64,000 nt of DNA from Paraspadella gotoi (taxonomy: Eukaryota > Chaetognatha). The DNA lies in contig JBJCIZ010000239.1 in NCBI GenBank assembly GCA_051294375.1, positions 6,095,074 through 6,159,073 on the forward strand, in the 5' to 3' direction. A program made the translations under genes and the position numbers. Every line of letters begins with the position of its first letter. Position 1 is the stretch's first letter. Positions 23,691 to 49,091 of this stretch are shown in pieces. Below the pieces are notes generated by a model. That model searched no databases and was not told the DNA's origin. It saw nothing but the letters and a program-made list of their open reading frames with translations.

Positions 23691-23691
23691 T

Positions 23692-23910
23692 GGTGGACTA
23701 AAATCCACCAACCGTTCATCAGCGGCCATTGGTGCCGGAGGCAAGTCATTCGCCTCCCAACCCAAAGATCCAGGGTTTTAACCCAATGGTCGCCTAGCAG
23801 TTAAGAGGGACGGGGTGCTTAACCCGCCTGTAACATGGTGTTACAGCCTGATCCGAAGCTCAGGGACTGCTTATATTGAACGGTTCTATCATTAACACAT
23901 AACAATAATT
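23692..23910 (+). repeat. tRNA-derived SINE family A, copy 4
   Basis: Plus orientation, begins GTGGACTAAAATCCACCAACC, ends ...GAACGGTTCTATCATTAACAC. It ends four bases before the 1.2-kb foldback element begins. Confidence 0.65.
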
Positions 23911-23913
23911 ATT

Positions 23914-25147
23914 CACGGCAGGGCAGATGGGATGTGAAAGAAACAAAAAAGTGCCATCTCTGAAACTTATAAAATTGTAAAATATACCCATGATGAGATA
24001 CTTAATGTGGTAGGTCAGTAAAATTCGATAAAGTCAAGGTTTTTTTAAATGCTCATTAAAGTTTTTTAATTTTTTTATAAAAATTTTTAAGTAGTTTAGT
24101 GAATATGCTTAAATTTGAATGTCTATATATCTATCATTATCTACAAAGCATAAGCTTTAATTTGAAACCACTCCCACTTTCTATTACTTTTCGCTATTGA
24201 AATATAAGTAAAAATTAAATATTTTTTTAAAAAAGATTAATCAATTAGTACATTGAACAGATTATTGCTTAAAAATAAAAATACAAATATGTTCTCAAAA
24301 TACAGTTCTACTTATAAGGCTTCAAAATAAGTTTTTTTTAATTAATAATAATTTTAATATAAAGAATTTTAAAAATGAAAAAAATATTTTGAAAAATATT
24401 ATTATATACTCTAATTAAGTATTAAAAGTTAAAGCATTATGTTTGTTAATATTTTTACACATTTGTCTATTAATAATATATATCAAATATTGAGTGAGTT
24501 ATTATTATAATATAATTTTATGAATAAATTTTTTTTATAAGTAATAAATTATATAATTACTTTTTAAAGCTGGATATGATTTTGAATTAAAGTGCTCAAC
24601 TAATATTTATCTGTTATTTTATTTGAGATTAAGTTTTAATTAAATATCACATATTTTCTTAAAAAAATAAAATTAATTATCTGTATTATTTATTTTTTAT
24701 AATAAATTTATATCAATTTTTTTAGAAATTTGTTTTTAGGGCTTAATAAGTAGAACTGCATTTTGAGAACCTATTTGTACTTTTATTTTTAATAAATAAT
24801 TTGTTTGAAAGAACTGATTGATTATTATTTTTTTTTTAATTATGATTTTTACTTATAATTCAATAACAAAAAATCGTAAAAAGTTGGGAGAGGTCTCAAA
24901 TTAAAGCTTATGCTCTGTAGATAATGATAGATGTATAAACATTAAAATTGTAAGCATTTTCACTAAACTATTTAAAAAATTTTATAAAAAATTTTCAAAA
25001 ACTTTAATGAGCATTTAAAAAAAAACCTGTCTTTATCGAATTTTACTGACCTACCAAATTAAGTGTCTCATGGGTATACTTTAGGATTTTATAGGTTTCA
25101 GAGATGGCACTTTTTTGTTTCTTTCACATCCTCTCTGCCCTACCGTG
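23914..25147. mobile_element. 1.2-kb near-complete foldback element
   Basis: Starts CACGGCAGGGCAGATGGGAT and ends with the near complement ATCCTCTCTGCCCTACCGTG. The arms can be followed almost to the centre (about 24530): for example GTGCCATCTCTGAAAC versus GTTTCAGAGATGGCAC, ATAATGATAGATG pairs, and AAAATACAGTTCTACTTATAA versus its complement near 24750. AT-rich, no coding potential. No clear target duplication seen. It directly abuts a SINE on its left. Confidence 0.7.
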
Positions 25148-25410
25148 TACTGTCTATTCAATCTTGTCTCCCTCTTATCGTCTCAGCCTTTCTACGTTTC
25201 CGGTTTTTCGTGAAAAAAAATTAAAGTTAATTTTAAAATACCCGTATTTAGCTTTAAACTATTATGAAAAAGTAAGAGAAGAATAAAGTTTGTATAGAAA
25301 ATAATGTAACGTGACCAATGAAAAAAGAATTAAAAGTCTAAACTTTTGAGAGATGATATATTTGTATAATCTTGAAAAAAAAATTACATGAACCGCTAAT
25401 AATTCTTGTT

Positions 25411-26753
25411 ATGCAAAACCCAAAAAAATTATTAAAATTACCAAAACTAGGACGAAAGTTTTCATGGTTATCGTGTTCGTTCCTTTTAATAATTGCAAAG
25501 TTGATCTTTGGGGAAGACATGTACAGTTGCAAAAGCTACAATTTCTGCAGAACGGTGAAAGAATTTGAAAACCAGCCAGTATATTTTCCTCTGTGCTGCA
25601 AAGGAGCTACTTTTGTAATTGTGTAACAAAATACTTTACGTTACTTTACATTTTTGTTTTTAATTTGTAGAACTATTTTGAAAATAAAAAAATACTTATG
25701 CGTTATTTTACATTCTCGTTTTTAATTTTAGTTTTATAATAATTAATTCTAAAGCCAATGGTGAATAATATCCTTAAACTATATATACATATTTAATCCA
25801 GAATCTCTTATAAAATTTTGACTTCCCATTTAGTTTCACTACTCACTTAAGTTGTTTTTTTTTTGCATCTTTCCACTGAGCGGCCTAGAATTTATAATTT
25901 GATGTATATTGCTAATGTTCAACAACTTCTTCTATAATATGCTCCCGGTACCCGTGATGTTTGTCTGCCAATGTGCATGAGTTGTGTGGAATTCAAGGGG
26001 ACCCTGTACTTGGGATCCGCCTGGTTATGAGGAGAAGGAATACCTGTTCAACTGCAAAAGCAAAAGGAATTCTTGGGCGAACAAATGAAACCGTCTCCTC
26101 AGGCTTGTTGCAAAGATCTCAAATATCAAGGCCAAGGTGAGTCTGAACAATGCAAAGGTTGCAATCTGATGATCTCCATTAGGGCTTTCTTTTCCCAAAG
26201 CTCCTCATTTCTGTTCCATAATCTGTAAAATCAATATTAACCAGAATATTTAACCTTAATCCGTAATCTCTACCCCATACCCTTAGACCCCTACCATAAT
26301 CTTTAACCCTAATCACAAACCACATCCTTAATCTTATGATTTAAAATCTAAATTATTTCCAAATTTAGGATAAAAAAAAGCATTTTGACTTAAAATCTAA
26401 ATTATTTCCAAATTTAGGATAAAAAAAGGCATTTTGAGAAAATAAGGCATTTTTGTTAATTAAAAGACAAAAAGTTCTTGTCGCGTATTTTTATTACAAG
26501 ACATTTCTATATTTGAAAATACCCTTTTATTTTTAAATTTTTAGTTATGCAATATCCCTCGTGCGTTAAAGATTGCGAAATGTGCAAGAAGCTTGAAGGA
26601 ACCTGCATTGAAGGCGGGGCGACCGTGATCGACGCTGGCGTCTCCAATTTGCTGATTGTTAATAAGTGTAACGAATATGTATTTCTATTTTGTTATTATC
26701 GTTTTTTTTATTTTAATGTTAACTACCTTTCTAACTATTTAACTGTTGTTTAA
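25411..26753 (+). pseudogene. Array gene 4, degraded Cys-rich secreted protein gene
   Basis: All three exons can be aligned to the neighbours but carry lesions. Exon 1 (from 25411) encodes a signal-like stretch and SCKSYNFCRTVKEF...CCKGA, but the ATG used by gene 5 is absent and the only start is upstream. The usual phase 1 donor is lost; reading through stops at 25625. Exon 2 (about 25950-26137) lacks a recognisable AG acceptor, is shifted by an indel within the GTC-DPPG stretch (about 26000-26015), and has lost about 20 bases after NCKS, which removes the second Cys of unit 2. Its donor AAG|GTGAGT is intact. Exon 3 (26545-26753, acceptor TTTTTAG) is in frame through EGTCIEGG, then diverges into a longer tail with an extra Cys. 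Most likely a pseudogene; assembly indels could explain some lesions but not the internal deletion plus both splice losses. Confidence 0.72.
26175..26460. repeat. Repeat family F copy
   Basis: GGGCTTTCTTTTCCCAAAGCTCCTCATTTCTGTTCC, a TAATCCGTAATCTC/CCCTTAACC-type array, then a duplicated 57-bp block (CATTTTGACTTAAAATC...). Confidence 0.5.
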
Positions 26754-27761
26754 ATAGTTAAGTTTATTAGATTTTTTTTTAAAGTGGGTTTATAAAGAAA
26801 ACTGCAGTACTATTATTGAGATTCATCATGACAACAATGTCATTGACTAAAAATTTTCTCCATCAAAGAAAAATATCATTTCTATCAATAATCTATATTC
26901 AACAATACATTCGATGAATTAAAAAGTTATTTTATATTTTGCATGTGGATCCTCCCAAGTTTTAAAGTATACATGTTCGTGAAGCAGAGATAAATCTTCC
27001 AATTCATTGGATTCAAGCAACAGTGAACTTAACGCTTACTATTGCCGTCATAGAAGAGTCTCTTGCAAGAACAAGATCTCCAATCGCACTTTGCCCTAGC
27101 TTTGGCAATGACCTTAGATTGACCGGACACAGTAATAGGACCGAGGCGACCGTAAGGTCAAGTTGGTCCAGGCGATGATAAAAGTGGACCAGGAGAAAGC
27201 GAGACTCACTTCTTTTCTACTTCTCTTACATCGTCACAATTCTTCACCTTCTCCTCACTTTTATTATTATTATTTTCGTCTTCTACAAGCCTTCCATTCC
27301 AAATTTCATCCTCTTCATTCTCTTGTAATTTTATGTTTTACCGTAAAACTTTATTGAGTCGCCTTAAAATTTAAAAATTTGAAAAAAATTCAGCTCATTG
27401 TATTTCCGTTTTGCAGAACCAAAAAGTCTTTAATTTTAATTTTTAAGAGAATAAGATTTAATCTCCGAGTGAGCCAGCGACACGGCTTCACTTAAGACCA
27501 AAACCATGGTAATGTATATTATCGGAATCGGAATTCAAAGCAATAATCGAATATATTAATTCATAATATTTTTAAAAAAACTAATATTTTTATCGCACCT
27601 AATTTACCTAAAAATCTTTCGCAAATAGCGTTATGTTATATATTCAAAAATAGAAAAGCAAAATTGTATGATCTTGTAGCTAATAATTGCTCCAAATATT
27701 TTTTTTTAGTTTTTGCAAAACTGAAAACATTTTTACCAAAAAATCAACTGAGATTTGGACA

Positions 27762-29209
27762 ATGTTATCGTTTTCACGATTTTCATGTTTGTTCCTCACA
27801 TTAATCGCCACGTCTGTCTTTGGAGAAAGTATCACGAGTTGTCAAAGTAACAAGTTTTGCAGATCGGTGAAAGAATTCCAAGGAAAGCAAATATATTTTC
27901 CGCAGTGCTGTAAAGGTGCAAAAATTAAAGGTAAATTTTGCAGGAAGAATTTGAATTTATTTTTAATATTAATTTTTTGTTTAATCTTTGCGTAAGAATT
28001 TTGGGGTAATATTTTCTCAGAGCACATCCATTTCTGTTCCTAATCTCTTAAATCAATTTTAACTCAAGCATTTGACCTTAATCGTTTACCAAATCATTAA
28101 GCCCCCTAACCTAATTCCTTACCTCAATCTCAAATCTTAATCCTCAATCCGTAACGTTGTCCCATAACCTTATTCCTTTTAGCAGGAGGATTGGTATGGC
28201 AACCCTTAAGATCGTAATTCCAATTCCTACATAATGATCATAATGTGGCGGTATTTTCACACCGCCTCACGTCCGTCCTCATTCAGCCAATTCCATTGGC
28301 TCAGAGGGTGAACACACCATACCAAACATTGCGTTCTATTCATAGTTCTATCAACTTCCCTCTGTGTTGGCAAAGGGTAACCACGGGAGTGACGGAGCCG
28401 CCAAAGCCACCAGTGAAATGCTCTCATCTTTTCAGGTGTTCCAACTCCAGTCGATGTATGCACAGCTGGGTGCCTTTTTTGTCTCAATATTGACGGGACT
28501 TGCATGCCTGATCCACCTGGTTATCAGGAGATGGAATTCATTTCCAACTGCAAAAGCGCCGCTTTTTGTAAAACTCAACACGAACATTTTGGCGTAAAAT
28601 TTGATCCGCCTCCTCAGAGTTGCTGCGCTGACTTCATTTTTAAGGGGCAGAGTGAGTTCGACCGATGCGAGTGCCGCTATGGCCTTTTATGGCTAAACTT
28701 TTTCCTAAATTACCCAAAAATAGGGTTTTGTTAATTATGATTTTATAAAAAAATATATTTAGAGAGAAAACGAACGTCTATGAAAAATATAAAAAAATTA
28801 AATAAAACAAAATTTTTGTATTACTATTTAATAAATCTACGTTTGTAAACAACGAACAAAATAAAAATTTGATAAAATAATATTAGAAATTAAAAAAAAA
28901 ATGAAATTGGTACAACCAAAAGAGAAAATTATCCAGTCATTTAATAAGTAATGGTTAAGCTTTGGTGTAAGGCCTCCATATTTTATTACTTTATTTAGCT
29001 CTTTAGCTGTACATATTATTACTAATATTTCTATTTTATTTTCTAAAGAATTGCAGTATCCCTCGTGCCTCAAAGATTGTCAATTGTGCAAGGAGTTTAA
29101 AGGAACCTGCATTGAAGGTGGCGCTGACACCCTCGACTTTTGGGTCTCCAATCTCATGGCTCTCCTCCTCTTCATCTTCTCTCTAGTGGATGGGATATTC
29201 AAAATATAG
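27762..29209 (+). CDS. Cys-rich secreted, probably GPI-anchored protein, array gene 5
   Basis: Exons 27762-27930, 28436-28651, 29049-29209, both introns phase 1 (donors AAAG|GTAAAT and CAGA|GTGAGT; acceptors TTTCAG and CTAAAG). About 181 residues. The start at 27762 gives a signal peptide ending SVFG; an ATG at 27687 would add 25 residues in front of it and is less likely. Both units have the same spacing: C-x5-C, 15 or 17 residues, CC, 14 residues, C-x3-C-x2-C-x6-C. The C-terminus is FWVSNLMALLLFIFSLVDG, hydrophobic as in a GPI signal. An AATAAA at 29215 begins a few bases after the stop. This copy is the closest relative of pseudogene 4 (shared QYPSC, KDC, GTCIEGGA and VSNL), so the two probably arose by the most recent duplication. 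Confidence 0.85.
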
Positions 29210-29279
29210 GACTAAATAAAGGATATTATAATATTATAAAATGTATTTGAACCGTCATAATTAGTAAACAAGAACGGTT

Positions 29280-29765
29280 CTTTTAATGTGTTGCACCGCT
29301 CTGACTTTATTATGATGTTATTTGCGGGTGATCACGTAACTGCATAAACGTCCTATGGTTGAACACTTTTCTGCAGAATTTCGCGAAATATGCTTCATTT
29401 AATTCGTGGTCGAGTGATCATAGTTCTGCGTGGTTACGTGACTGAACATGAACAAGTATGAAAAATATGCACAACACATACACATATGCCTACACACCCA
29501 TATATACCTTACGAGCCTGCCAAGTTTTAATTAAAATACCTTAGTATTTTAGGAGTCATATTTATTATTTTTTGTTCATGTTAGTATGATAAATCTCTCA
29601 TGGTTCTCATTGTATGCCTTTTTATCAAATACGAATTTAATCGATAAGACATTAGCCGAGTTATAAGTATTATCAATGTAAGTGAGAAAGACCAATTGAC
29701 AGACATCCACACCGACCGACATAACGAAAAGTGACTTATTGAGTTGCTCCGCGCCTCAACTAAAA
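29280..29765. repeat. Diverged copy of dispersed repeat C
   Basis: Starts ATGTGTTGCACCGCTCTGAC and ends CATAACGAAAAGTGACTTATTGAGTTGCTCCGCGCCTCAACT, like the copy at 33826; the centre is unrelated, so something may have inserted. Confidence 0.5.
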
Positions 29766-30176
29766 AGACGCTTATTTCTTAACAGTAAACTGGATATTAA
29801 AATAAGTTGAAATATATTTGGGGTCGCAGACGAAGAGGATTTTCATTTCCAATTTTGTTATTTTCGGCATTTGTTATCCTACGGATATTTAAAGATAATC
29901 AAAATGTTTAAATACAAAACGTTCGCATAATTTTCTTTTTTAAACTTGTTTATTTCGAATATTGACGACGAGTGAGATATGAACAGGAGCGAGGCTTTCT
30001 TTGTCAAAAAAGGCCGTGACGAAAAATGTTTTCGACTCTTCATCCAGTAGTGGCATTTCGAAACTTCAAAAAAATAAAAGAAAAGCTAACAAAAATTTCG
30101 ATGATATTAGGATAAATAACATATTTGTCTAATGTCAAAATGTTGCAAATGTAAAGTAACATCATTTACCAAAAAA

Positions 30177-30180
<4 letters not shown>

Positions 30181-30230
<50 letters not shown>
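30181..30230 (+). repeat. CT microsatellite before GALNT exon 30248
   Basis: About 24 CT units ending 18 bases before the acceptor CCGTAG; it probably supplies the polypyrimidine tract. Confidence 0.85.
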
Positions 30231-30231
<1 letters not shown>

Positions 30232-30247
30232 CTTCTCCCTTCCGTAG

Positions 30248-43747
<13,500 letters not shown>

Positions 43748-43879
43748 CGGAAAAAAAAATAATAGAACAAATTTCGAAAATCTGCAGAAAACAAAGAAAA
43801 ACTTTGGCCAAAAAACCAAAAAAAAAACAAAAACGATATTCTAAAAGAAACGAATAAAAAAAGGAAATTAAAAAAATGT

Positions 43880-46225
43880 TTTAAAAAATCTTAAATTAAA
43901 CCATAAATTGAAAAAAATATATATATATAAATAAATAAATGAGGAAATAAATATAACAATTTAATAACTGAGATTTAGTTATCCAGTTTAACTGGCAGAC
44001 CATTTCTTTCAAGTAAATACGTTTTATTCAACAAAATTAAATAAACGTTCGGCAAACACAAATATATATATATATATTAACAAGACACAGAGCCGCTAAA
44101 GTTGCGAAATAAATCGATATACAAAGAAAAAAAAAGAACAAACAAATTTCGTACCAATCGGGTTGAAAAAAAAAAAGTGTACGACTCAAACTCCCAACAC
44201 AAAAACAAAAAAACCGCGCACGGATCGAAACCACCAAACAGTTCGGACTCTCGTGCGTACGAGCGGACGAAACGACAGTCTAGAGAGAAGAAGAAGAAGA
44301 AGAAGAAGAAAAAAAAAACCCCCACAACACCTGCAGCGGCGCCCGTGTTGCGTTCCCCTTGATTGGAAGTTTGACGTCGACGACAACGAACGATAAACAT
44401 CGTTGCCATGGCGACACCGATCCGTTTATCCTCATCCCGTTTATACTTTTAACGAGAGTATTTACCCCCTCCCCTCCCCCAAAGTCCTTCTATTCTCTGC
44501 ACCCCCCCCCCCTACCTTCGCCTCGGAAAAAATTGTGACTCTTCCTTGATTCGACCCGTCAACCCCTACTCCCCCCTCCTCTCCCGAATTCCATTCCATC
44601 TTACCTTTTATTCTTTCCCCTACTATTTCTCTTTTTTTCTTCCTTTTTCTTTTTCCTCGCTTTTCTTTTTTAATTTTCTTCCTTTTTCTTTCCTCTTCAT
44701 CGCCTTCTCCCTCCCTCCTCCTCCTCCTCCTCCTCTGCCTTCTCACTTTAAACTTCGCTTATTTAAAAAAAAAAACAAAAACATTATCTCTAACTGTAAT
44801 TAGTTTATAATACTATTAGTTTTAAAAAATCTCGACGACGGGAAGTAGAAAAGTGACTCGAGAAGTTTTTTTTAAAAAAATGTAAATTTTAATTTTACAA
44901 TTGAAAAAGCGTAATTTTCGCCTCTATATTATTTAACGCTAGCACTCGTCAAAATATTCATACAAAATACGAAAATTATTCTTGATTTACCGCGTACTGA
45001 GTGTAAGTCTAGTCATAATCAAAAAAAAATCGCAGCACGAACCATTTACTAAATTAGGAGATATCACATTCAATTGTATAATGGTTGGTTATACTCGATT
45101 ACTTATGAGGTAGCCTCAAGTTTGGCTTAACAATGCCCGATTCGGCACTATCTCAATTTAGACATCCTAAAAAAAAACTAAGGAATATGAATAAAATCAC
45201 CACCCATTTTTATTATCCCATTAGTAGGTACAAAAAGTTTAACATTCCACGATAATTGTACTTAATTTAATATTACTAATATCTTTCGAGACACTACATA
45301 TAGGTCACTACTATTTTCATGTCGTCACGAAATTATCCCAAGTTGCCTTTTTAATATTAAACTTTTTATCACGATTTAGTTACTTTTTTGTTAAAACTTT
45401 ATTTTGTTCTTCTTATAGTAATGTTGTAAGGAGCATAGGTGAATTTTAAATCGAGGCGCTTTTTTAAAATTATTATTATTTTATTTTTATTTTTTTTAAG
45501 TTGTATCCAACTGCAAAAAATACTCCCAAACTAAAAAAGAGCACAGTTTTACTTTTTAATGTTGTACCAGTAAACAAATTTTAGAAATCACTCTCTCTGC
45601 TATTTTATCTGTGATGAATAAATTTATCTTTATTTTTATACAAACGAAAGCATTTTGTTTTATATCACGCAAAAACAGTTAATGAGCAAAATTTCTTTTC
45701 GTTCAAAACGATTTTGCCAGAATAGCGGTGCCGATGAGAAGTTAGCGAAATATAATTTATAAATATTGTTCATTCTTAAGTGCTTAAATTACAACCAAAG
45801 CTCCCACAGCCTCTGTCAGTGTCAAGAGTTATCCTTTGTGGAATAGGATCTTTTATTTTTCTCTATAGTTAAGAGGTTCATCACTAGATAGCAATCGCTC
45901 TAACTCTTGTAATAAACAAAAGACATCGGAACAACCCGATTAAATTTAAAGCGTTGAGAAATATAGAAAAGATGACAAGTGAAAAAAAAAGAAGGATAAT
46001 TTATAAGGAAAATAAAAAGATAATTAGGGTATTTCGTAAGTATTTTATTATTTGAATGCTAATTCTTATTTATTAAACGATTAAACTATGTCCCCTATTG
46101 AGTATTCAAAAATTAACTGTCAAATTCTTTATAAGGACAAAAATAGAAAATGAGCGACGTAAATAGCCATAGCCGATGAAATTTAAATGCTAATGTATAC
46201 AGCGTTAAAATAATCTATCATGACC
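43880..46225. other. Intergenic after the GALNT gene
   Basis: AT-rich with short simple repeats (AT at 44062, AGA at 44286, TCC at 44713, C-run at 44501). No exon-like stretch with splice support. Confidence 0.5.
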
Positions 46226-46229
46226 ATAG

Positions 46230-46765
46230 ATTATGGTATTAAAATATTTTTTGTCAAAAATGCTTTCTTCAGAGGGTACTAGCCTAATTAAAAATATTAT
46301 ATTATTAGATAGAGTAAAAAATATTTTTTTTAAATCTTAAATTTTTTTGATGGATTCTGATAGAACATAAAAAGTTAAACAAGAAATATAATTACAGCTT
46401 TTAAAAAATCTTACGTTTTCTAAGTGAAAATCTAAAAAAACTGATAAAATCATCGAAAGATGATGATAATGATTTTTTATGGTTTTTCTTATTTTTGACA
46501 CACTAATCGTAAAAATATTTAAAAAAGAATTATACTTTGTGTAGACAACTTTTTATGAGCTATCTGAATCTGGTCTTAAAATTTAAAAATCCTAAAAAAA
46601 TTTTTGGGCTTTTCCTATCTATAAATAAATATTAAAAAATTAATTACTAGGGTATAGAGCCATATTAGAAATTTTTTGTCCATTGAAAGTATTCTTAAAA
46701 ATGTCTAAATATTCGTTTGAGCATGTACTCACTCTAAATTTTTGACTCACCCCATTGAGTGCGGC
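46230..46765. repeat. Dispersed repeat E copy, reversed
   Basis: Reverse-orientation blocks: AAAATCATCGAAAGATGATGATAATGA, TTATACTTTGTGTAGACAACTTTTTATGAGCTATCTGAATC, TTTGACTCACCCC and GTGCGGCTACCCC. AT-rich and non-coding. Confidence 0.55.
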
Positions 46766-46849
46766 TACCCCTAACGTAAATAACTAAAAAAAGTTTATTT
46801 TCACAACGGATTCCATAAAAAAAATCATAAAATCATCACACTTCGAAGT

Positions 46850-47779
46850 TTAAATGTCCCTCTGCTCCGTTTCGACGACTGCGGCAGAGGGTGCGGTGGA
46901 GGCGGCGGCGGAGGCAGCGGCTGGTGCGGCGTCATCTTCGACAGATTCGAAGAAAAAAATCGAAAAGTTGAAGGATGGAATCGAGATGGTTGGTGTAGGT
47001 CTGTCTGGGTGGAGGGCCTGTTGAAAATTGGGGTGGGGGAATTGAAAATTAGGATTCCGCGATTCGGTGAAGATTTGATGATTAAGAATTAGGCCAAATA
47101 GTTCAATAATTGTATAAAAGTCGGGCAAAAATGAAAGTGTAAAAACAAAAATTAGAATGAAAATTAGGTAAAAATAAAACTAAATTTGGATAAAAATTGT
47201 AAAGGCTACAAGAATTATAATAATACATCACACTCTAGAGCGAATAAAATAATGAGTCAATTTAATTAGCATTAACTATTACTAAAAGTTTAATCTACAG
47301 GCAACATGGCAAGAAAATTTGTAATTTTAATTTAAATTAAAATTTTTTATTTTCGTCGAGCTGTTTACTTATTACTATGCAGTATACACATTACTTATAT
47401 TATTATACAAATAAACGCAACTTCTCTATCTTTATTTTAATTTCGATTTCTTGCGATTTTAAAACACGAAATTTATTTTGTCCTTCAAGAAAAATAATAG
47501 CTCCCTCCAAAAAAAAAAGATCATTTTTAATAATTAATAAAATCAGTTATATGATATTGGTATACTTCCGAGGTCTCCATCCATCTAAGAATATAATGAT
47601 ATTATATATATATATATATATATATATCTACTTATCTTAATACTATCCTGTCTCTTCGGACCGACAGTTCGCCTCACGTCTTCTCGAATTTTTTTCTCCA
47701 TTGACTCCGATTTTCGACGCAGAGAAATCAACTCATCTTGGTAGCGTGTGGCCTTTGTTAGACGAGGATCGTGAGTCAT
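46850..47779 (-). CDS. Tentative small two-exon gene, coiled-coil-like
   Basis: Not recognised. On the minus strand an ATG at 47779 opens an exon to 47644 (donor GATA|GTATTA, phase 1). It encodes a charged, heptad-like stretch, DELISLRRKSESMEKKIRED. It can be joined in frame to 46935-46850 (acceptor GTCGAAG), which encodes an Ala-rich acidic end (DDAAPAAAS...ETEQRDI) and a stop. AATAAA on the minus strand about 45 bases past the stop supports a terminal exon there. The higher GC of both exons against an AT-rich background also argues for coding. Extra 5' exons are possible; a stretch near 48170-48240 could be one but its phase does not fit. On the plus strand 46854-46990 is also open, so strand is not certain. 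Confidence 0.3.
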
Positions 47780-48420
47780 AAATGAGGGTAGAAATTGGGT
47801 CAGATTTGGGTCCAAAAAGGGAAAAAATTGGGGCTTCAAATTGCACTGAAAAGGGGTCTTAAAAGGGGTCAAAAATGGAAGAAAATTGGGTCCTAAAAGT
47901 GGACGAAATAAGGCCCGAAAAAAAATAAAAGTTATTTTCGAAAATTGGAACCCATATAATGTCAGAAAATTGGGTTAAAAATGGACCAAAATTGGGTAAT
48001 ATAAAGAAACAAAATGGTTCAAAATTTTAACAAAATACGATCCAAAAATTGGTCAAAAATGAGGTTCAAAAGTAGGCCAAAATTGACTTAAAGTGACCAA
48101 AATAGTGGTTCACGAGCCGGAAGTACGGTAACGAGGTTCTGTTAACAGTTACTCAAAGTCACAACTTATTCTGCAGCTCGTCCAGATTTTTCGAAGAGTC
48201 GAAACTGCGTAGGAGCGGATTAGCGAAACGGGAAATAAGGGTTAAGAATGAATTATCAGTAGAATCGACGAAATTAGACCAATGGACAGGACTTTTTAGG
48301 CCTTATGACGTGATTGGTCGTCCTCTTTTGCGTCAATAATAAACGCCCAATGTTTAACCTCAAGAAACAAATTATTAAAAATTATTAATACAAATACCAA
48401 TTACAGCATAGTTTTAGTTC

Positions 48421-48584
48421 TTGCGTTTGATTTAGAGACGAAATAATAACGTTATAACGACATTGTTTTTACATGACAACGGAAATGTTTCGACTCATTG
48501 TTAGCCTTCATCAGGGCAAATCAACATGTTAACCATTAAAACGTTATTATTTCGTCTCTAAATCCTAAGCAACGAATTAAAAAA
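48421..48584. mobile_element. Foldback element G with degenerate ribozyme
   Basis: Inverted arms with GATTTAGAGACGAAATAATAACG and complement (48429-48451, 48541-48564) enclose degenerate motif 7. Flanks AGTTTTAGTTC and AGTTTTAATC are a probable decayed target duplication. Confidence 0.5.
48478..48520 (-). ncRNA. Degenerate hammerhead ribozyme motif 7
   Basis: Minus strand: CTGATGA (48514-48508), GGCT/AGTC arms with a mismatch, GAAACATTTC. The G of the cleavage triplet GTC is changed to T and stem II is weakened, so it is probably inactive. Confidence 0.5.
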
Positions 48585-49091
48585 AGTTTTAATCATTCAT
48601 AATTTCGTGTACAAACAATACGTAATTGTTGTTAACTATTATCGTCGCTAAAGTTACGTTTAACTTACTTTTCAAACGATAACTTACTTTTCTTCACGAT
48701 CCTTTGATTTCTTTCTTTTGTCGCTCATCCTCAATTTTGATATTTTAAAATTTATTTTATTTTATCTAGCTGGAAAAGGATAAAATGATAAAAAAAAAAA
48801 CGCGCGCAATGAAATTTATAAAAACAAAATAATTTACGTTTTAAAAATCTAAAAATGTACAAATTGAGGGTTGGGCTAAAATATTTGGAATTGGGGGGTA
48901 AAAATGTTAAATCTCTGGAACGTAATGTTTTAAAACTAGACAAAGGCCGTTTGACCGAGTTGTCAATCTATCTCTCTCTCTCTTGCTATCTTGCTATCTT
49001 CCATAGGAGAGTGAGAGAGAGATATCGATCAAGTCAATCGTGCGACATCGTCGCCTTATCCCCACGCCTCATCTCCACGCCCCCTTCTTTG

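Noticed and set aside
25104-25286. 60-codon frame starting with a hydrophobic stretch
   Set aside because: Lies in the end of the 1.2-kb foldback element and has no Cys pattern or splice site like the array exons.
1737-29209. Calling the array Ly6/three-finger or snake-toxin-like proteins
   Set aside because: The CC pair and C-x3-C-x2-C-x6-C spacing do not fit the three-finger pattern (no C-x2-C near the start of the domain, no CN at its end).
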